A stretch of DNA of 64,000 nucleotides, from positions 1-64,000 of the forward strand of contig NZ_BMIA01000002.1 of assembly GCF_014641595.1 (NCBI RefSeq), written 5' to 3'. Position 1 is the first letter of the stretch; every line of letters starts with the position of its first letter. The stretch is from Dyadobacter endophyticus (lineage in GTDB: Bacteria > Bacteroidota > Bacteroidia > Cytophagales > Spirosomataceae). Shown here piece after piece: positions 26,549 to 35,644 of this stretch. Position numbers and translations under genes: made by a program. The notes beneath the pieces are model-generated. The model was not told where the DNA came from and made no database searches. It worked only from the letters and a program-made list of their open reading frames with translations.

Positions 26549-27355
26549 ATGAAAAAATCGTACGCATTACTATTAGCCATTTCGACATTAGCATTGCTGT
26601 TCTCTTTCCGCCAGTTCGAGGAGAACGCGGAAATCGACCGCGTAGTACACAACAAGAGCTTCGGAACCGGCGAACGGGTCGAATACCGGGTGCATTATGG
26701 GTTTATCAACGCGGCAGAAGCGAAGGTAGAAGTAAGCAAAGCGGTTTCGATGATCAACAACCGCCCTTGCTACCGTGTCAATGTCATTGGCCGAACAGTA
26801 GGTGCATTTGACCTCATATCCCGCGTGCGCGACACCTGGCGCTCCTATATCGACACAACCGCCATTCTCCCGCACATGTTCGAGCGGCAGATCCAGGAGA
26901 ACAAATACCGCAAAGAGGAAACGGTATATTTCAATCACAGCAAAGACCAGGCCGTTTCAAATGTGAAGGCCGAGAGTAAGACCTACAATGTACCCAACAA
27001 CATTCACGACATCATCAGCGGCTATTTTTTCCTTCGCACCATCAATTTCGAGAAGGTTCGCGAAGGCGATATCATCGAAGTACCCACCTTCTTCGACGGT
27101 GAAGTCTACAAGCTCCGCGTGCGTTACGTGGGCAGGGATGTGATCAAAACCAAATTTGGAAAAACGAAAGTATTTAGATTATCTCCCCAGATCCCTTCCA
27201 ATAAATTCTTCAAAGGTGAAGAACCGATGGCGCTCTGGATCTCGGACGATTCCAACAAAATTCCACTAAAAGCCGAGGTCGATCTTAAAATCGGCTCGCT
27301 GGAAATGGATCTTAAATCCTACAAAGGCCTGCGGAAAGATATCGCCTGGTTTTGA
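26549..27355 (+). CDS. DUF3108-family exported protein
   Basis: A 268-residue protein with an N-terminal signal peptide or anchor (KKSYALLLAISTLALLFS). The rest is the beta-rich DUF3108 fold: GERVEYRVHYGFINAAEAKVEV, a central SRVRDTWRSYIDTTAILPHMFERQI, and KLRVRYVGRDVIKTKFGKTKVFRL near the end. The family occurs throughout Bacteroidota and Proteobacteria, probably in the periplasm, without known function. It is co-transcribed with the aminopeptidase upstream. Its last 44 bases overlap the 3' end of the converging FemAB/GNAT-like gene. Confidence 0.8.
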   Translation: MKKSYALLLAISTLALLFSFRQFEENAEIDRVVHNKSFGTGERVEYRVHYGFINAAEAKVEVSKAVSMINNRPCYRVNVIGRTVGAFDLISRVRDTWRSYIDTTAILPHMFERQIQENKYRKEETVYFNHSKDQAVSNVKAESKTYNVPNNIHDIISGYFFLRTINFEKVREGDIIEVPTFFDGEVYKLRVRYVGRDVIKTKFGKTKVFRLSPQIPSNKFFKGEEPMALWISDDSNKIPLKAEVDLKIGSLEMDLKSYKGLRKDIAWF

Positions 27356-28325
27356 TAATCAGCCAGCTGCGAAGCGTTTGAATCTGAGCTAGCGGAAAAG
27401 GCAATGCATTTCTTCTGATCTGATAAAAAGGCATTGCAACCGCCCCGAAGCCCGCATAATATTCCGCAATGGATTGTTTTTCAGGACTTTCAAAATCAAA
27501 GACCATTTCCGCGCCTGCATTGCCCCGAAAGTAGTTGTCAAGCATTAGCACTCTCGCATTTTTCTTTCTTCCCGCATTGTCCGCTGCATTAAAAAGATAG
27601 ACCGTTCGCCCGCGGTAGCGCGTAAGCAATGTACCTGCGTGTGTGCGCGCGTCTGCACGTGCATACAGGAGTCTTCCTGACCCGTTTTCAAGGCACTTGC
27701 TCCCAAGCCGTTCCAGCATCGTGTAAGCGTCGTTCTTGACCCTGCCTATCCTACGGGCATGGTTTTCGGCAAAAAGCGTCCTCAGCATTTTGAAATTGTC
27801 CGATTCGATCATCTGCCATTTTGCACTGATGCCTCTTTTAAGATTTAACTTCCGGTCCTTGGAATAACCTGAATCGATAGCCTCGTAAGAGCGGTTTAAA
27901 TCCAGCCAATGCGTGTGAAGCACCTTGATATCAAAGCATTTCATGCCATCCAACACGCCGCGCATTAGCTGAAAGGTCTCAGGATTAAAAGTGTAGCTGG
28001 AAATGTAAGGATAATGCGCAGCCAATGCTTGAAGAAACAGCGCGCAATGTTCTGCGTCCGGCTCGTTTCTGGAAAAAATCCCCAGATACTGACAAAACAG
28101 CGGTTGGTATAAAACCCGGCGGCCAAATCTTCGCCTGACCGGCAATGGCATTGCAATCCGGAAGTCATCAGCCGAAGGCCAGACCAGCGCTTGCCATTGC
28201 TCACAAACGATATCCAGATACCAGCTCAAAGCGTAAATGACGCCTTGCCGGCTATGATGAATGTGATTATCCCAGATTTGAGCATCGATCTGCTCTCGGG
28301 AAAGAAGGATAGGTTTCCGCAACAT
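27312..28325 (-). CDS. FemAB/GNAT-like acyltransferase
   Basis: A 337-residue cytoplasmic protein with two GNAT-like halves. Visible segments are YALSWYLDIVCEQW, MPLPVRRRFGRRVLYQPLFCQYLGIFS, THWLDLNRSYEAI with SKDRKLNLKRG, and VMLDNYFRGNAG-like residues before a MVFDFESPE strand. The pattern is that of a large Bacteroidota group annotated as FemAB-like or GNAT acetyltransferase, which transfer an acyl or aminoacyl group; donor and acceptor are unknown. It ends inside the converging DUF3108 gene (44-base antisense overlap) and begins 40 bases after the dnaA stop. Confidence 0.7.
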   Translation of the reverse strand: MLRKPILLSREQIDAQIWDNHIHHSRQGVIYALSWYLDIVCEQWQALVWPSADDFRIAMPLPVRRRFGRRVLYQPLFCQYLGIFSRNEPDAEHCALFLQALAAHYPYISSYTFNPETFQLMRGVLDGMKCFDIKVLHTHWLDLNRSYEAIDSGYSKDRKLNLKRGISAKWQMIESDNFKMLRTLFAENHARRIGRVKNDAYTMLERLGSKCLENGSGRLLYARADARTHAGTLLTRYRGRTVYLFNAADNAGRKKNARVLMLDNYFRGNAGAEMVFDFESPEKQSIAEYYAGFGAVAMPFYQIRRNALPFPLAQIQTLRSWLIIKTRRYLSAGLCRI

Positions 28326-28365
28326 CGTGTTCAGGGAGTTGTCCTGTACATTGATACGTCAAAAC

Positions 28366-29793
28366 CTATTTAAAGTAACTGCGGAGCTTCTGCAAAGTTT
28401 CTTCCACGTCCGGGGTTTCGTCCATCAAAAGGTTAATGCTCTGGATCGAGTGAATCACAGTACTGTGGTCGCGGCCGCCGAAGTGGTAGCCGATCGATTT
28501 CAAAGGTAAATCGGTGTATTCTTTCGCCAAATACATCGCCAGCTGACGCGGGTAAACGACCTCCTTTTTGCGGCTTTTGCTTTTCAGATCGGCAATGGAA
28601 ACCTGGAAATAATCAGCGATGATTTCCTGGATCGTGTCAATGGTAACCTCCTTGTCCTCGTTCATCACGATGTTGCGAAGCGTATTTTTCGCAAGTTCCA
28701 CGTCAATATTGCGGCGCGTGAGCGAAGCCTGGGCCATCAGCGAAACAATGACGCCTTCCAGCTCCCTGACGTTAGAGTTGACACTGTGGGCAATGTATTC
28801 GATCACATCATAATCAATCGAGATGCCTTCGGACTGGATCTTTTTCTGGATGATGGCGATACGCGTCTCAAAATCCGGCGCCTGCAAATCGGCCGTCAGG
28901 CCCCATTTGAAGCGGGAAAGCAAACGGTCCTGCAAGCCTTGCAGCTCACGAGGCGGGCGGTCGCTTGTCATGATGATTTGCTTGCCGAGCTGGTGCAGGT
29001 GGTTAAAAATATGGAAGAATGTATCCTGTGTCTTTTCCTTACCCGACAAAAACTGCACATCGTCAATAGCCAGCACATCCACTTTCATGTAAAAATCAGT
29101 GAATTCTTGCAGTGTGTTGTTGCGGATCGAGTTGATGAACTGGTTGGTAAATTTCTCGGAGGAAACATACAGCACCAGCTTGTTCTCGTAGTGGTTGGTG
29201 ATATAGTTTCCGATAGCCTGCACAAGGTGCGTTTTACCCAGCCCTACCCCGCCGTACATCATCAGCGGGTTAAAAGAAGTAAGCCCCGGACGCTGCGCTA
29301 CGGCAAAACCAGCCGAACGCGCAAGCCTGTTACAGTCGCCCTCGATGAAGTTATCAAACGAATAATTGGGGTTCAGATAGGTGTCCAGCGTGAGCGAATC
29401 CTGGTCTTTCTCCCTCACACTAGTTCCCATGCGCGGGTCGGTCGAGAAATTATCCGGCCGGGAATAATTTGGAGATTTCTGCGTTGAAACATTCATCGTC
29501 AGCGGCTGGTGCTTCTCGTTGCCAGTATCGACGATAATGGAATATTCCAATAATCCGTCGCGACCAATCGCGTAATCCAGCGCCTTCCTCAGCAGATTGA
29601 CATAATTATCTTCCAGCCATTCATAGAAAAACTGGCTCGGAACCTGCACCGTAAGTACTTTACCATAGAGCTTTAAGGGACGAATGGGTTCAAACCACGT
29701 CCTAAAACTCTGATCGGGAATGTGCTGCTGAATAATCCGCAGGCAAGCATCCCAAACCTGGTCTACCTCTCTATTTGTGCTGATTCTTTCCAA
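28366..29793 (-). CDS. dnaA: Chromosomal replication initiator DnaA
   Basis: About 475 residues. Domain I starts at VDQVWDACLRIIQQHIPDQSF; the AAA+ domain has Walker A GGVGLGKTH, Walker B VLAIDDVQFL and sensor SRFKWGLTADL; domain IV has the DNA-binding signature GGRDHSTVIHSI. The TTG at 29793 is preferred to the ATG at 29880: the extra 29 residues do not resemble DnaA, and a perfect promoter element (29838-29845) would start the transcript downstream of that ATG. The gene is not next to dnaN, and no cluster of DnaA boxes is visible near it, so the origin is probably elsewhere. Confidence 0.95.
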   Translation of the reverse strand: MERISTNREVDQVWDACLRIIQQHIPDQSFRTWFEPIRPLKLYGKVLTVQVPSQFFYEWLEDNYVNLLRKALDYAIGRDGLLEYSIIVDTGNEKHQPLTMNVSTQKSPNYSRPDNFSTDPRMGTSVREKDQDSLTLDTYLNPNYSFDNFIEGDCNRLARSAGFAVAQRPGLTSFNPLMMYGGVGLGKTHLVQAIGNYITNHYENKLVLYVSSEKFTNQFINSIRNNTLQEFTDFYMKVDVLAIDDVQFLSGKEKTQDTFFHIFNHLHQLGKQIIMTSDRPPRELQGLQDRLLSRFKWGLTADLQAPDFETRIAIIQKKIQSEGISIDYDVIEYIAHSVNSNVRELEGVIVSLMAQASLTRRNIDVELAKNTLRNIVMNEDKEVTIDTIQEIIADYFQVSIADLKSKSRKKEVVYPRQLAMYLAKEYTDLPLKSIGYHFGGRDHSTVIHSIQSINLLMDETPDVEETLQKLRSYFK

Positions 29794-29837
29794 TGTATAA
29801 TTTACCAAACTCTGAGTATCATAATTCAAAAGGACGG

Positions 29838-29845
29838 CAAAGATA
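29838..29845 (-). promoter_or_regulatory. Bacteroidota-type -7 element of dnaA
   Basis: On the minus strand TATCTTTG, an exact -7 consensus, about 45 bases before the TTG start chosen for dnaA. No good -33 element is seen. The predicted transcript start (about 29830) rules out the ATG at 29880. Confidence 0.5.
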
Positions 29846-30002
29846 TAAAAATACCTGATCTCTCCAGATGAAACGAACATTCAATTTAATCCTCATAAAG
29901 TGTATCTGCAAACCCATAAATAAAATAACGAGCGTAATCGTGCCCAGAAGGTTACAGAAGCAGTTTTGATTTTCTGCCCCCGTTTTTGCGTGCCAAAATT
30001 TG

Positions 30003-30010
30003 TAGTTTTG
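30003..30010 (+). promoter_or_regulatory. Bacteroidota-type -7 element of the methylmalonyl-CoA mutase gene
   Basis: TAGTTTTG, an exact -7 consensus. Transcription would begin near 30017, just inside an in-frame ATG at 30014, which favours the ATG at 30053 as the real start. Confidence 0.45.
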
Positions 30011-30052
30011 CTCATGGCGCATATCCTTGAATCGTTCAACAATCCACAGTCG

Positions 30053-32977
30053 ATGTCAGCAAAGCTCTTTTCTGAATTTTCCCCATCCGGGAAATATGCC
30101 TGGAAAAAACTGGCAGCCGGTGAGTTGAAAGGCCGCACGGGCCTGCTCGATTCATGGGAAATAGCAGCTGGCTTGCATTTCAAACCCTATGTGACCGCCG
30201 CTGAAATAGACTGGGAAACAGTCGCCAAAGTTCAGAAAGCCCAAAGGAAAACTGCTGGCTGGGTTAATGTGAACGAGGGGCTTATAAAAGAGTCGCGGCC
30301 ATTCAGCATAGAGCTGCAAGGCACAGAACCCGTTTCGCAGCTGGCAGGAGCCCTTGCTTGTTTTTCAAATCTGTATTACAATCAGAGCCCATCCCCTGAG
30401 CTCGCATTTGAGCAAACCACGTTCCTTGTTCCTCTCGGCTGCCAATACCTGACTGAAATCGCCAAACTAAGGGCATTGCGATACCTTTTAAGTAAAATGG
30501 CGCGGGCATTCGGACTGCCGGGGCACAGCGCCCCCTTTATTGAGGCCAGCACATCGATCAGCTACAAAGTCAATGAGGCCGACTATACCAATCTGATTAG
30601 AGCCACCAGCCAGGCCATGAGCGCTGTGATCGGAGGATGCGATGCTCTTACCGTACTTCCTTATGATCAATCAGCTAATGCATTGGCTCAGCGGCTGGCC
30701 ACACACGTTTCTTACATTCTTGAACACGAAAGCCTTTTATCCCAAGTAGCAGATCCTGCGGCAGGCGCATATGCGCTGGAAGATATGACATTGAAACTGG
30801 CGGATGCTGCCTGGGAAGCCTTTCTGAAAACTTCTCAAAATGAGATTTTTATAAATCTTTCTGATGAAACTGTTCCTGAAAATCTTGATCGTAAGCAGCC
30901 CGAAGCGTTTCAAACTGCCGAAGGCATCGCATTGAAGACTACATTTTCCCAAAACGACCTGGCAGACGCCGAGCACCTGGCATTCGGCGCAGGCGCTCCC
31001 CCGTTTCTGCGCGGCCCCTACGCGAGCATGTATCTGGAGCGGCCGTGGACGATCCGGCAATATGCAGGCTTTTCAACCGCCGCCGACTCGAATGCTTTTT
31101 ACCGCAGAAACCTTGCCGCCGGTCAGAAAGGCCTGTCGGTAGCCTTCGACCTGGCCACTCACCGGGGCTACGATTCGGACCATCCGCGTGTGACAGGCGA
31201 TGTAGGCAAAGCTGGGGTCGCCATCGATTCGGTGCAGGATATGAAAACACTTTTTGAGCAGATCCCGCTCGAACAAATGTCAGTGTCGATGACCATGAAT
31301 GGTGCGGTAATACCTGTTATGGCATTTTTTATCGTTGCTGCGCAGGAACAAGGCGTGCAGCCCCACGAGCTTACCGGCACAATACAGAACGACATTCTGA
31401 AAGAGTTTATGGTGCGCAACACCTACATTTACCCGCCAGAGCCGTCTATGCGCATTGTCGGCGATATTTTCGCCTATGCCAGCCGGTTTATGCCGCGTTT
31501 CAACTCGATCAGCATCAGCGGCTACCACATGCACGAGGCGGGCGCGCCCGCCCATATCGAGCTCGCCTATACGCTCGCCGACGGGCTCGAATACATCCGC
31601 ACAGGCCTTGCAGCAGGGATTCCCATCGATGATTTCGCACCCCGGCTGTCGTTTTTTTGGGGAATAGGCATGAACCATTTTATGGAAATCGCTAAAATGC
31701 GGGCAGCTCGGGTTCTTTGGGCAAAAATTGTCAGCCAATTCAACCCCAACAATGAAAAGTCGCTCATGCTCCGCACGCATTGCCAGACCAGCGGTTACAG
31801 CCTTACCGAGCAGGAGCCATTCAATAACATCACCCGCACGACGATCGAGGCCATGGCCGCCGTTATGGGTCACACCCAGTCGCTGCATACCAACTCGTTT
31901 GACGAGGCCATTGCGCTTCCCACCGATTTCTCGGCCGGCATCGCGCGGGATACCCAGCTTTTCATCCAGAAGGAAACCGACCTGTGCAAGGCTATTGACC
32001 CCTGGGGCGGCTCCTATTACGTTGAGTATCTCACAGCGCAGCTGATCGGGAAAGCCTGGCAGCTGATCGAGGAAGTGCAGGCATTAGGCGGAATGACCAA
32101 AGCGATAGAAACGGGCCTGCCTAAAATGCGCATCGAAGAAGCTGCCGCCCGAAAGCAGGCGCGGATCGATGCGGGTAAGGAGGTTATAGTTGGGGTTAAC
32201 CGTTATAAAAGCACCGAAAAACAATCTTTTGAAATCCTACAAATTGACAATGATGCGGTAAGGAGCGCCCAGATCGCCAGACTGGAAGCTATTCGCCGCG
32301 ATAGAAATGAACCGGCGGTGCACCACGCATTGCAACGTATCACGAGCGCCTGCAAAGAAATGGGTGGAAAGGATATGCATTCAAATTTGCTTGCTTTGGC
32401 CGTGGACGCGGCCCGTAAAAGAGCCACATTAGGAGAAATCTCAGATGCAATGGAAAAGGAATTCGGCAGATACCAGTCCACGATCCGGTCCGTTTCGGGC
32501 GTTTACCGGACGGAAGTTTCGGATGATGATAACTTCCGCCGCGCACGCGAAATGTCCGACGAGTTTGCCCGGCTCGAAGGCCGCAGACCGCGGATAATGG
32601 TTGCCAAAATGGGCCAGGACGGCCATGACAGGGGCGCAAAAGTGATCGCGACAAGTTTTGCCGATCTTGGATTTGACGTCGATATTGCCCCGCTATTTCA
32701 GACGCCCGCAGAAGTGGCCATGCAGGCTGTTGAAAACGATGTGCATGTAATTGGCGCCTCGAGCCTGGCCGCAGGGCACAAAACGCTCATTCCAGAGCTG
32801 ATCAGTGAGCTTGAAAGGCTCGGGCGAAGCGACATTATGGTTATTGCCGGAGGGGTAATCCCTGCCCAGGATTATCAGTTCCTGTACGATGCGGGGGTTA
32901 AAGGCATTTTCGGGCCCGGAACGGTCATTTCCGTGGCAGCACAGGAGATTCTCGGCAAGCTGATGCAGGGAAATTAA
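30053..32977 (+). CDS. Methylmalonyl-CoA mutase, small and large subunits fused in one chain
   Basis: About 974 residues. The enzyme interconverts succinyl-CoA and (R)-methylmalonyl-CoA with adenosylcobalamin. Residues 1 to about 280 match the small, cofactor-free subunit ([49 protein letters not shown]). From about 290 the large subunit follows: [65 protein letters not shown], and a C-terminal B12 domain with [10 protein letters not shown] (the His that ligates cobalt), GASSLAAGH and [10 protein letters not shown]. No stop or start lies between the halves. Normally these are two genes of about 620 and 715 residues. No meaB or epimerase gene is adjacent. Confidence 0.92.
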   Translation: MSAKLFSEFSPSGKYAWKKLAAGELKGRTGLLDSWEIAAGLHFKPYVTAAEIDWETVAKVQKAQRKTAGWVNVNEGLIKESRPFSIELQGTEPVSQLAGALACFSNLYYNQSPSPELAFEQTTFLVPLGCQYLTEIAKLRALRYLLSKMARAFGLPGHSAPFIEASTSISYKVNEADYTNLIRATSQAMSAVIGGCDALTVLPYDQSANALAQRLATHVSYILEHESLLSQVADPAAGAYALEDMTLKLADAAWEAFLKTSQNEIFINLSDETVPENLDRKQPEAFQTAEGIALKTTFSQNDLADAEHLAFGAGAPPFLRGPYASMYLERPWTIRQYAGFSTAADSNAFYRRNLAAGQKGLSVAFDLATHRGYDSDHPRVTGDVGKAGVAIDSVQDMKTLFEQIPLEQMSVSMTMNGAVIPVMAFFIVAAQEQGVQPHELTGTIQNDILKEFMVRNTYIYPPEPSMRIVGDIFAYASRFMPRFNSISISGYHMHEAGAPAHIELAYTLADGLEYIRTGLAAGIPIDDFAPRLSFFWGIGMNHFMEIAKMRAARVLWAKIVSQFNPNNEKSLMLRTHCQTSGYSLTEQEPFNNITRTTIEAMAAVMGHTQSLHTNSFDEAIALPTDFSAGIARDTQLFIQKETDLCKAIDPWGGSYYVEYLTAQLIGKAWQLIEEVQALGGMTKAIETGLPKMRIEEAAARKQARIDAGKEVIVGVNRYKSTEKQSFEILQIDNDAVRSAQIARLEAIRRDRNEPAVHHALQRITSACKEMGGKDMHSNLLALAVDAARKRATLGEISDAMEKEFGRYQSTIRSVSGVYRTEVSDDDNFRRAREMSDEFARLEGRRPRIMVAKMGQDGHDRGAKVIATSFADLGFDVDIAPLFQTPAEVAMQAVENDVHVIGASSLAAGHKTLIPELISELERLGRSDIMVIAGGVIPAQDYQFLYDAGVKGIFGPGTVISVAAQEILGKLMQGN

Positions 32978-33263
32978 TCGTTTCAGGAAACTACCTTGAA
33001 CGCGTCTCAACAGGAGAAGGGTTCCCAAAATGCATAGTGGAAGTCAAAAATTTGCCTCCAAGCAATTGCAAATCTGTTTAGTGGATGTTAGGGTTGAAAT
33101 TAGGCATTTCTCAACGGCTGTTCATTTCTATTTTATGTTCACTGAACATGAACAAAGCGAGATAATAATTAAGTTTGGTACAAGTTACTTCCTTGCTCAA
33201 TCTCTAATCCCCGTTTCAGAAACGCGGACAGTATCACCCTCAAAAAAGGCTGCCGTGATTTTC

Positions 33264-33804
33264 ATGTTGGCCTTGCTCGCTAGCAGTTGGAGCGTAGTTG
33301 CCCAAAGTTGCATTGTGACTGGCGAGATCAATGGCATTGGCGATATACCCATTCAATTCAGATACATGAAGAATGGCGAAAATAAGATAGATACGGTTGT
33401 CGCCAAAGGCGATCGGTTCCGGTACGTCGCCCAAAAGCCTGACGACGGCATGTTTGATATTTTCATTAAGTACCCGGCGTGGAGAGGCGTGTGGTATGAA
33501 GCCGGGAGCCTTACAGTTTCGGGCAACATCGACAAACCGAAACAACTGGAAATCAGAGGCACCAAGGACAACGACCTGCTCACCGCCTACAATAAAATTA
33601 GATGGGCGTACCGTGAAAGAGCGCCAGGCCAACTGGATCCAGCTCGCTGACTTCCCGTTTGATCGGGGTGAGATAATGAAAGCCTACAAGATCTCCGAAT
33701 TCCCTACCTATTTTCTTGTCGACCAAAATGGGATTGTAGTAGCAAGGGAAAACAATTTTCGCGACATTGAAAAAATTGTCACCGAGACGAAAGCCTTTCG
33801 ATAA
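33264..33804 (+). pseudogene. DUF4369/TlpA-type thiol-disulfide oxidoreductase, internally deleted
   Basis: The first part (to about 33600) encodes a signal peptide (MLALLASSWSVVAQ) and an N-terminal DUF4369 domain (VTGEINGIGDIPIQFRYMKN ... GTKDNDLLTAYNKI). It then runs into a stop at 33648-33650. In the next frame, from about 33603, the C-terminal part of a thioredoxin-like TlpA domain follows (ERQANWIQLADFPF, YKISEFPTYFLVDQNG, NNFRDIEKIV), ending at 33804. The CxxC active site and about 200 residues between the two parts are absent. The simplest reading is an internal deletion that also shifted the frame. Intact relatives are periplasmic lipid- or protein-thiol reductases of about 380 residues. 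A longer open frame exists upstream of 33264, but it does not look like a signal peptide. Confidence 0.75.
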
Positions 33805-33818
33805 GTACACCGTTAGCT

Positions 33819-34283
33819 ATGCGGAAAAAACTCTTTCCTATATTACTACTAGGCTGCATTCTATACACTTGCAAGGATGAAAATCCGTATTTTAACCAGT
33901 GTCAGGACGGGCCGATCAAATTCGAATTGTTCAATGACGAATTAAATCCCAAAGTGAGCTTCAAAGATTTGAGCAGTTTCGACACTCAATACAAAATCAT
34001 ACAAAGCGAGCGCCAAATGTATCAAGACTTAGAAATCCTTTATTTTAGAAACAAGATCGATTTTACAACTAAGAGTCTTATAGTCATTAGTATAAAACTA
34101 AATACATATGCTCAGGTCCTGTCTCAAAACATTATTGCCCATTGTCCTAGCAACAAACTCGCTATTAGCGCCGAGCTTAGATACGGCTCACAGCCTAGAG
34201 AAGGAATCAGTTATGTACTTGCGATAATACCGAAAGTTTCATCGGATACACGAATCGAATTTCTTCCAACCTTTACACGCTAA
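33819..34283 (+). CDS. Putative lipoprotein of unknown function
   Basis: A 154-residue protein I do not recognise. The N-terminus MRKKLFPILLLGC has a lipobox ending at Cys13, so it is probably a lipoprotein; another cysteine follows at YTC. The rest has no known motif. Codon use is more AT-rich than in the neighbouring genes, and it lies in a stretch of broken genes between a deleted TlpA gene 14 bases upstream and a frameshifted lipoprotein, so it may be a recent acquisition or itself under weak selection. Confidence 0.55.
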   Translation: MRKKLFPILLLGCILYTCKDENPYFNQCQDGPIKFELFNDELNPKVSFKDLSSFDTQYKIIQSERQMYQDLEILYFRNKIDFTTKSLIVISIKLNTYAQVLSQNIIAHCPSNKLAISAELRYGSQPREGISYVLAIIPKVSSDTRIEFLPTFTR

Positions 34284-34585
34284 CACGCAAATCTATTGCC
34301 GGCACATTACCACGATATCCAATTTACGACAAGTTTCGTATTGACTAAATGCTAGAATAGTGCAATACCTCGCTCATTTTTCCCGCAAATAACGCGTAAT
34401 ATTTACATTTATCATGATGACATGCAAACGGTTTTTGACTACTGATTGCCGTTAGAGGTGCCGGATTATCATACCGTTTTCAGCGTTCGTGGAAAGAATC
34501 CAAGGCCTGACGGGAAGCCGAAGTTTGAGTTTTGGAAATATGATAAAAAGTTGAACCGTCATGCACATTTTTCATAGCCAACGAG
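34284..34585. other. Non-coding stretch with a 44-codon open fragment
   Basis: A 302-base gap. The first 160 bases show nothing. At 34446-34577 on the plus strand a frame opens after a TGA and runs 44 codons to TAG, starting LPLEVPDYHTVFSVRGKN and ending KLNRHAHFS. It begins with TTG, has biased composition (Lys, Arg, aromatic) unlike random sequence, and may be the tail of a lost gene. No homologous family was recognised. Confidence 0.3.
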
Positions 34586-35493
34586 TCACTTCTTTTCATA
34601 CTCGTACCGACTCATGCCCGCTTCGGCGAATCCCCAGGTGGGCGCGTAACGTATTTCTTCCCGGAGCAGCTTTCCGTAATACTTTCTTCTGTTCAGAGTA
34701 TTCGTGCCGATCAATGTGCGGATCTGGTTGCCGGCGACGTCGAATTCATAGGTCGTTCTGGCCTGCCCGTTGCCGGCGGCATTCCGGGATATTTCCGCTG
34801 ACGGCAAGGTGTTGTTACCGGTGTATTCGGTGCTGATGACCGTTTCAAGTGCATTCTGATGATTAAAACGCTCGGTGCGGATTACGCGGTTTTGGCTGTC
34901 GTAGGTGTAGTTGTCAGTGCTCGACAGCTCGTTATCATACATATAAGCCTGCATTTTACCACATTCCCGCGGCTGTCATGAGTGTATTTGTAGTGATGAT
35001 GTTTCCCGAGCGACTCGGACCATGTGTATGTTTCAGTGAGCCTCCGGTTTGCATATACATAATGCTTCGAATGCAGCAGCGTACCCACCTCGTTCGTTAT
35101 ATCCTCCTTTGTCAGCAGGTCGCCCTCATAAGTGTAGGAGGTCGTGTTTGCCAATGTGAGGGCGTTTACAGGCCCTGCGTACACTTTTTCGGTTGCCTTC
35201 CGGTCATTGATGTAAGTGTAGGTTTTGTAGGTCAAGAGCAGTTCGGGAACATCGTAATAGGACTGGCGCGTCAGATTTCCTGCTCCGTCGTAAGTGAATT
35301 CCACATATCCGCCGGGCTGCGGCGAATCCGATTTGCTGAAATTGAGAATTTTCGTCAACCGGTAGTGGTCCGAGTTGTAAACGCTCGTATCGCCTTCATT
35401 CGGCCCCGGCGGCCCCTGGAAAGTTTCGATTTTCTTGTCTTTACAGCCTCCCAGGAAATACACAGCCAGGATCAGGTAAAAAAGCTTTTTCAT
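34586..35493 (-). pseudogene. YD-repeat-like lipoprotein split by a one-base frameshift
   Basis: The start at 35493 gives MKKLFYLILAVYFLGGC, a clear lipoprotein signal with Cys17. The first frame carries YD/RHS-like repeats (YVEFTYDGAGNLTRQ, YTYEGDLLTKED, YKYTHDSRGNVVK). At about 34950 the frame breaks inside a run of four A on the coding strand; one added A would join it to the second frame, which continues MQAYMYDNELSS, YTYDSQNRVIRTE, YEFDVAGNQIRT and ends RYEYEKK at 34586. The joined protein would be about 302 residues. Such lipoproteins are common in Bacteroidota and have no assigned function. The break may be a real mutation, a phase-variable tract or a sequencing error. Confidence 0.75.
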
Positions 35494-35553
35494 AGCGAAC
35501 GATCTGAGTACTACCCTCATCAGACAGGAAAATCCTTGAAATAGTTGCAAGGT

Positions 35554-35561
35554 TACTTTTG
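35554..35561 (+). promoter_or_regulatory. Bacteroidota-type -7 element upstream of the metalloprotease gene
   Basis: TACTTTTG, an exact -7 consensus, 84 bases before the ATG at 35645. A TTG 15 bases upstream is too close to be a normal -33 element. Confidence 0.4.
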
Positions 35562-35644
35562 TTTAATCGCAACGCCGGTGACTTAAATTGTGTCTACCTG
35601 GATGATTCCGGCCTACTGGATATTTCCTGAACAATCCCACCTGC

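Noticed and set aside
28786..29487. A 233-residue open frame on the plus strand
   Set aside because: It lies wholly antisense to dnaA, whose motifs are unambiguous.
29794..30052. Possible replication origin next to dnaA
   Set aside because: No cluster of TTATCCACA-like boxes is visible in this gap; a CAATCCACA near 30040 has two mismatches and stands alone.
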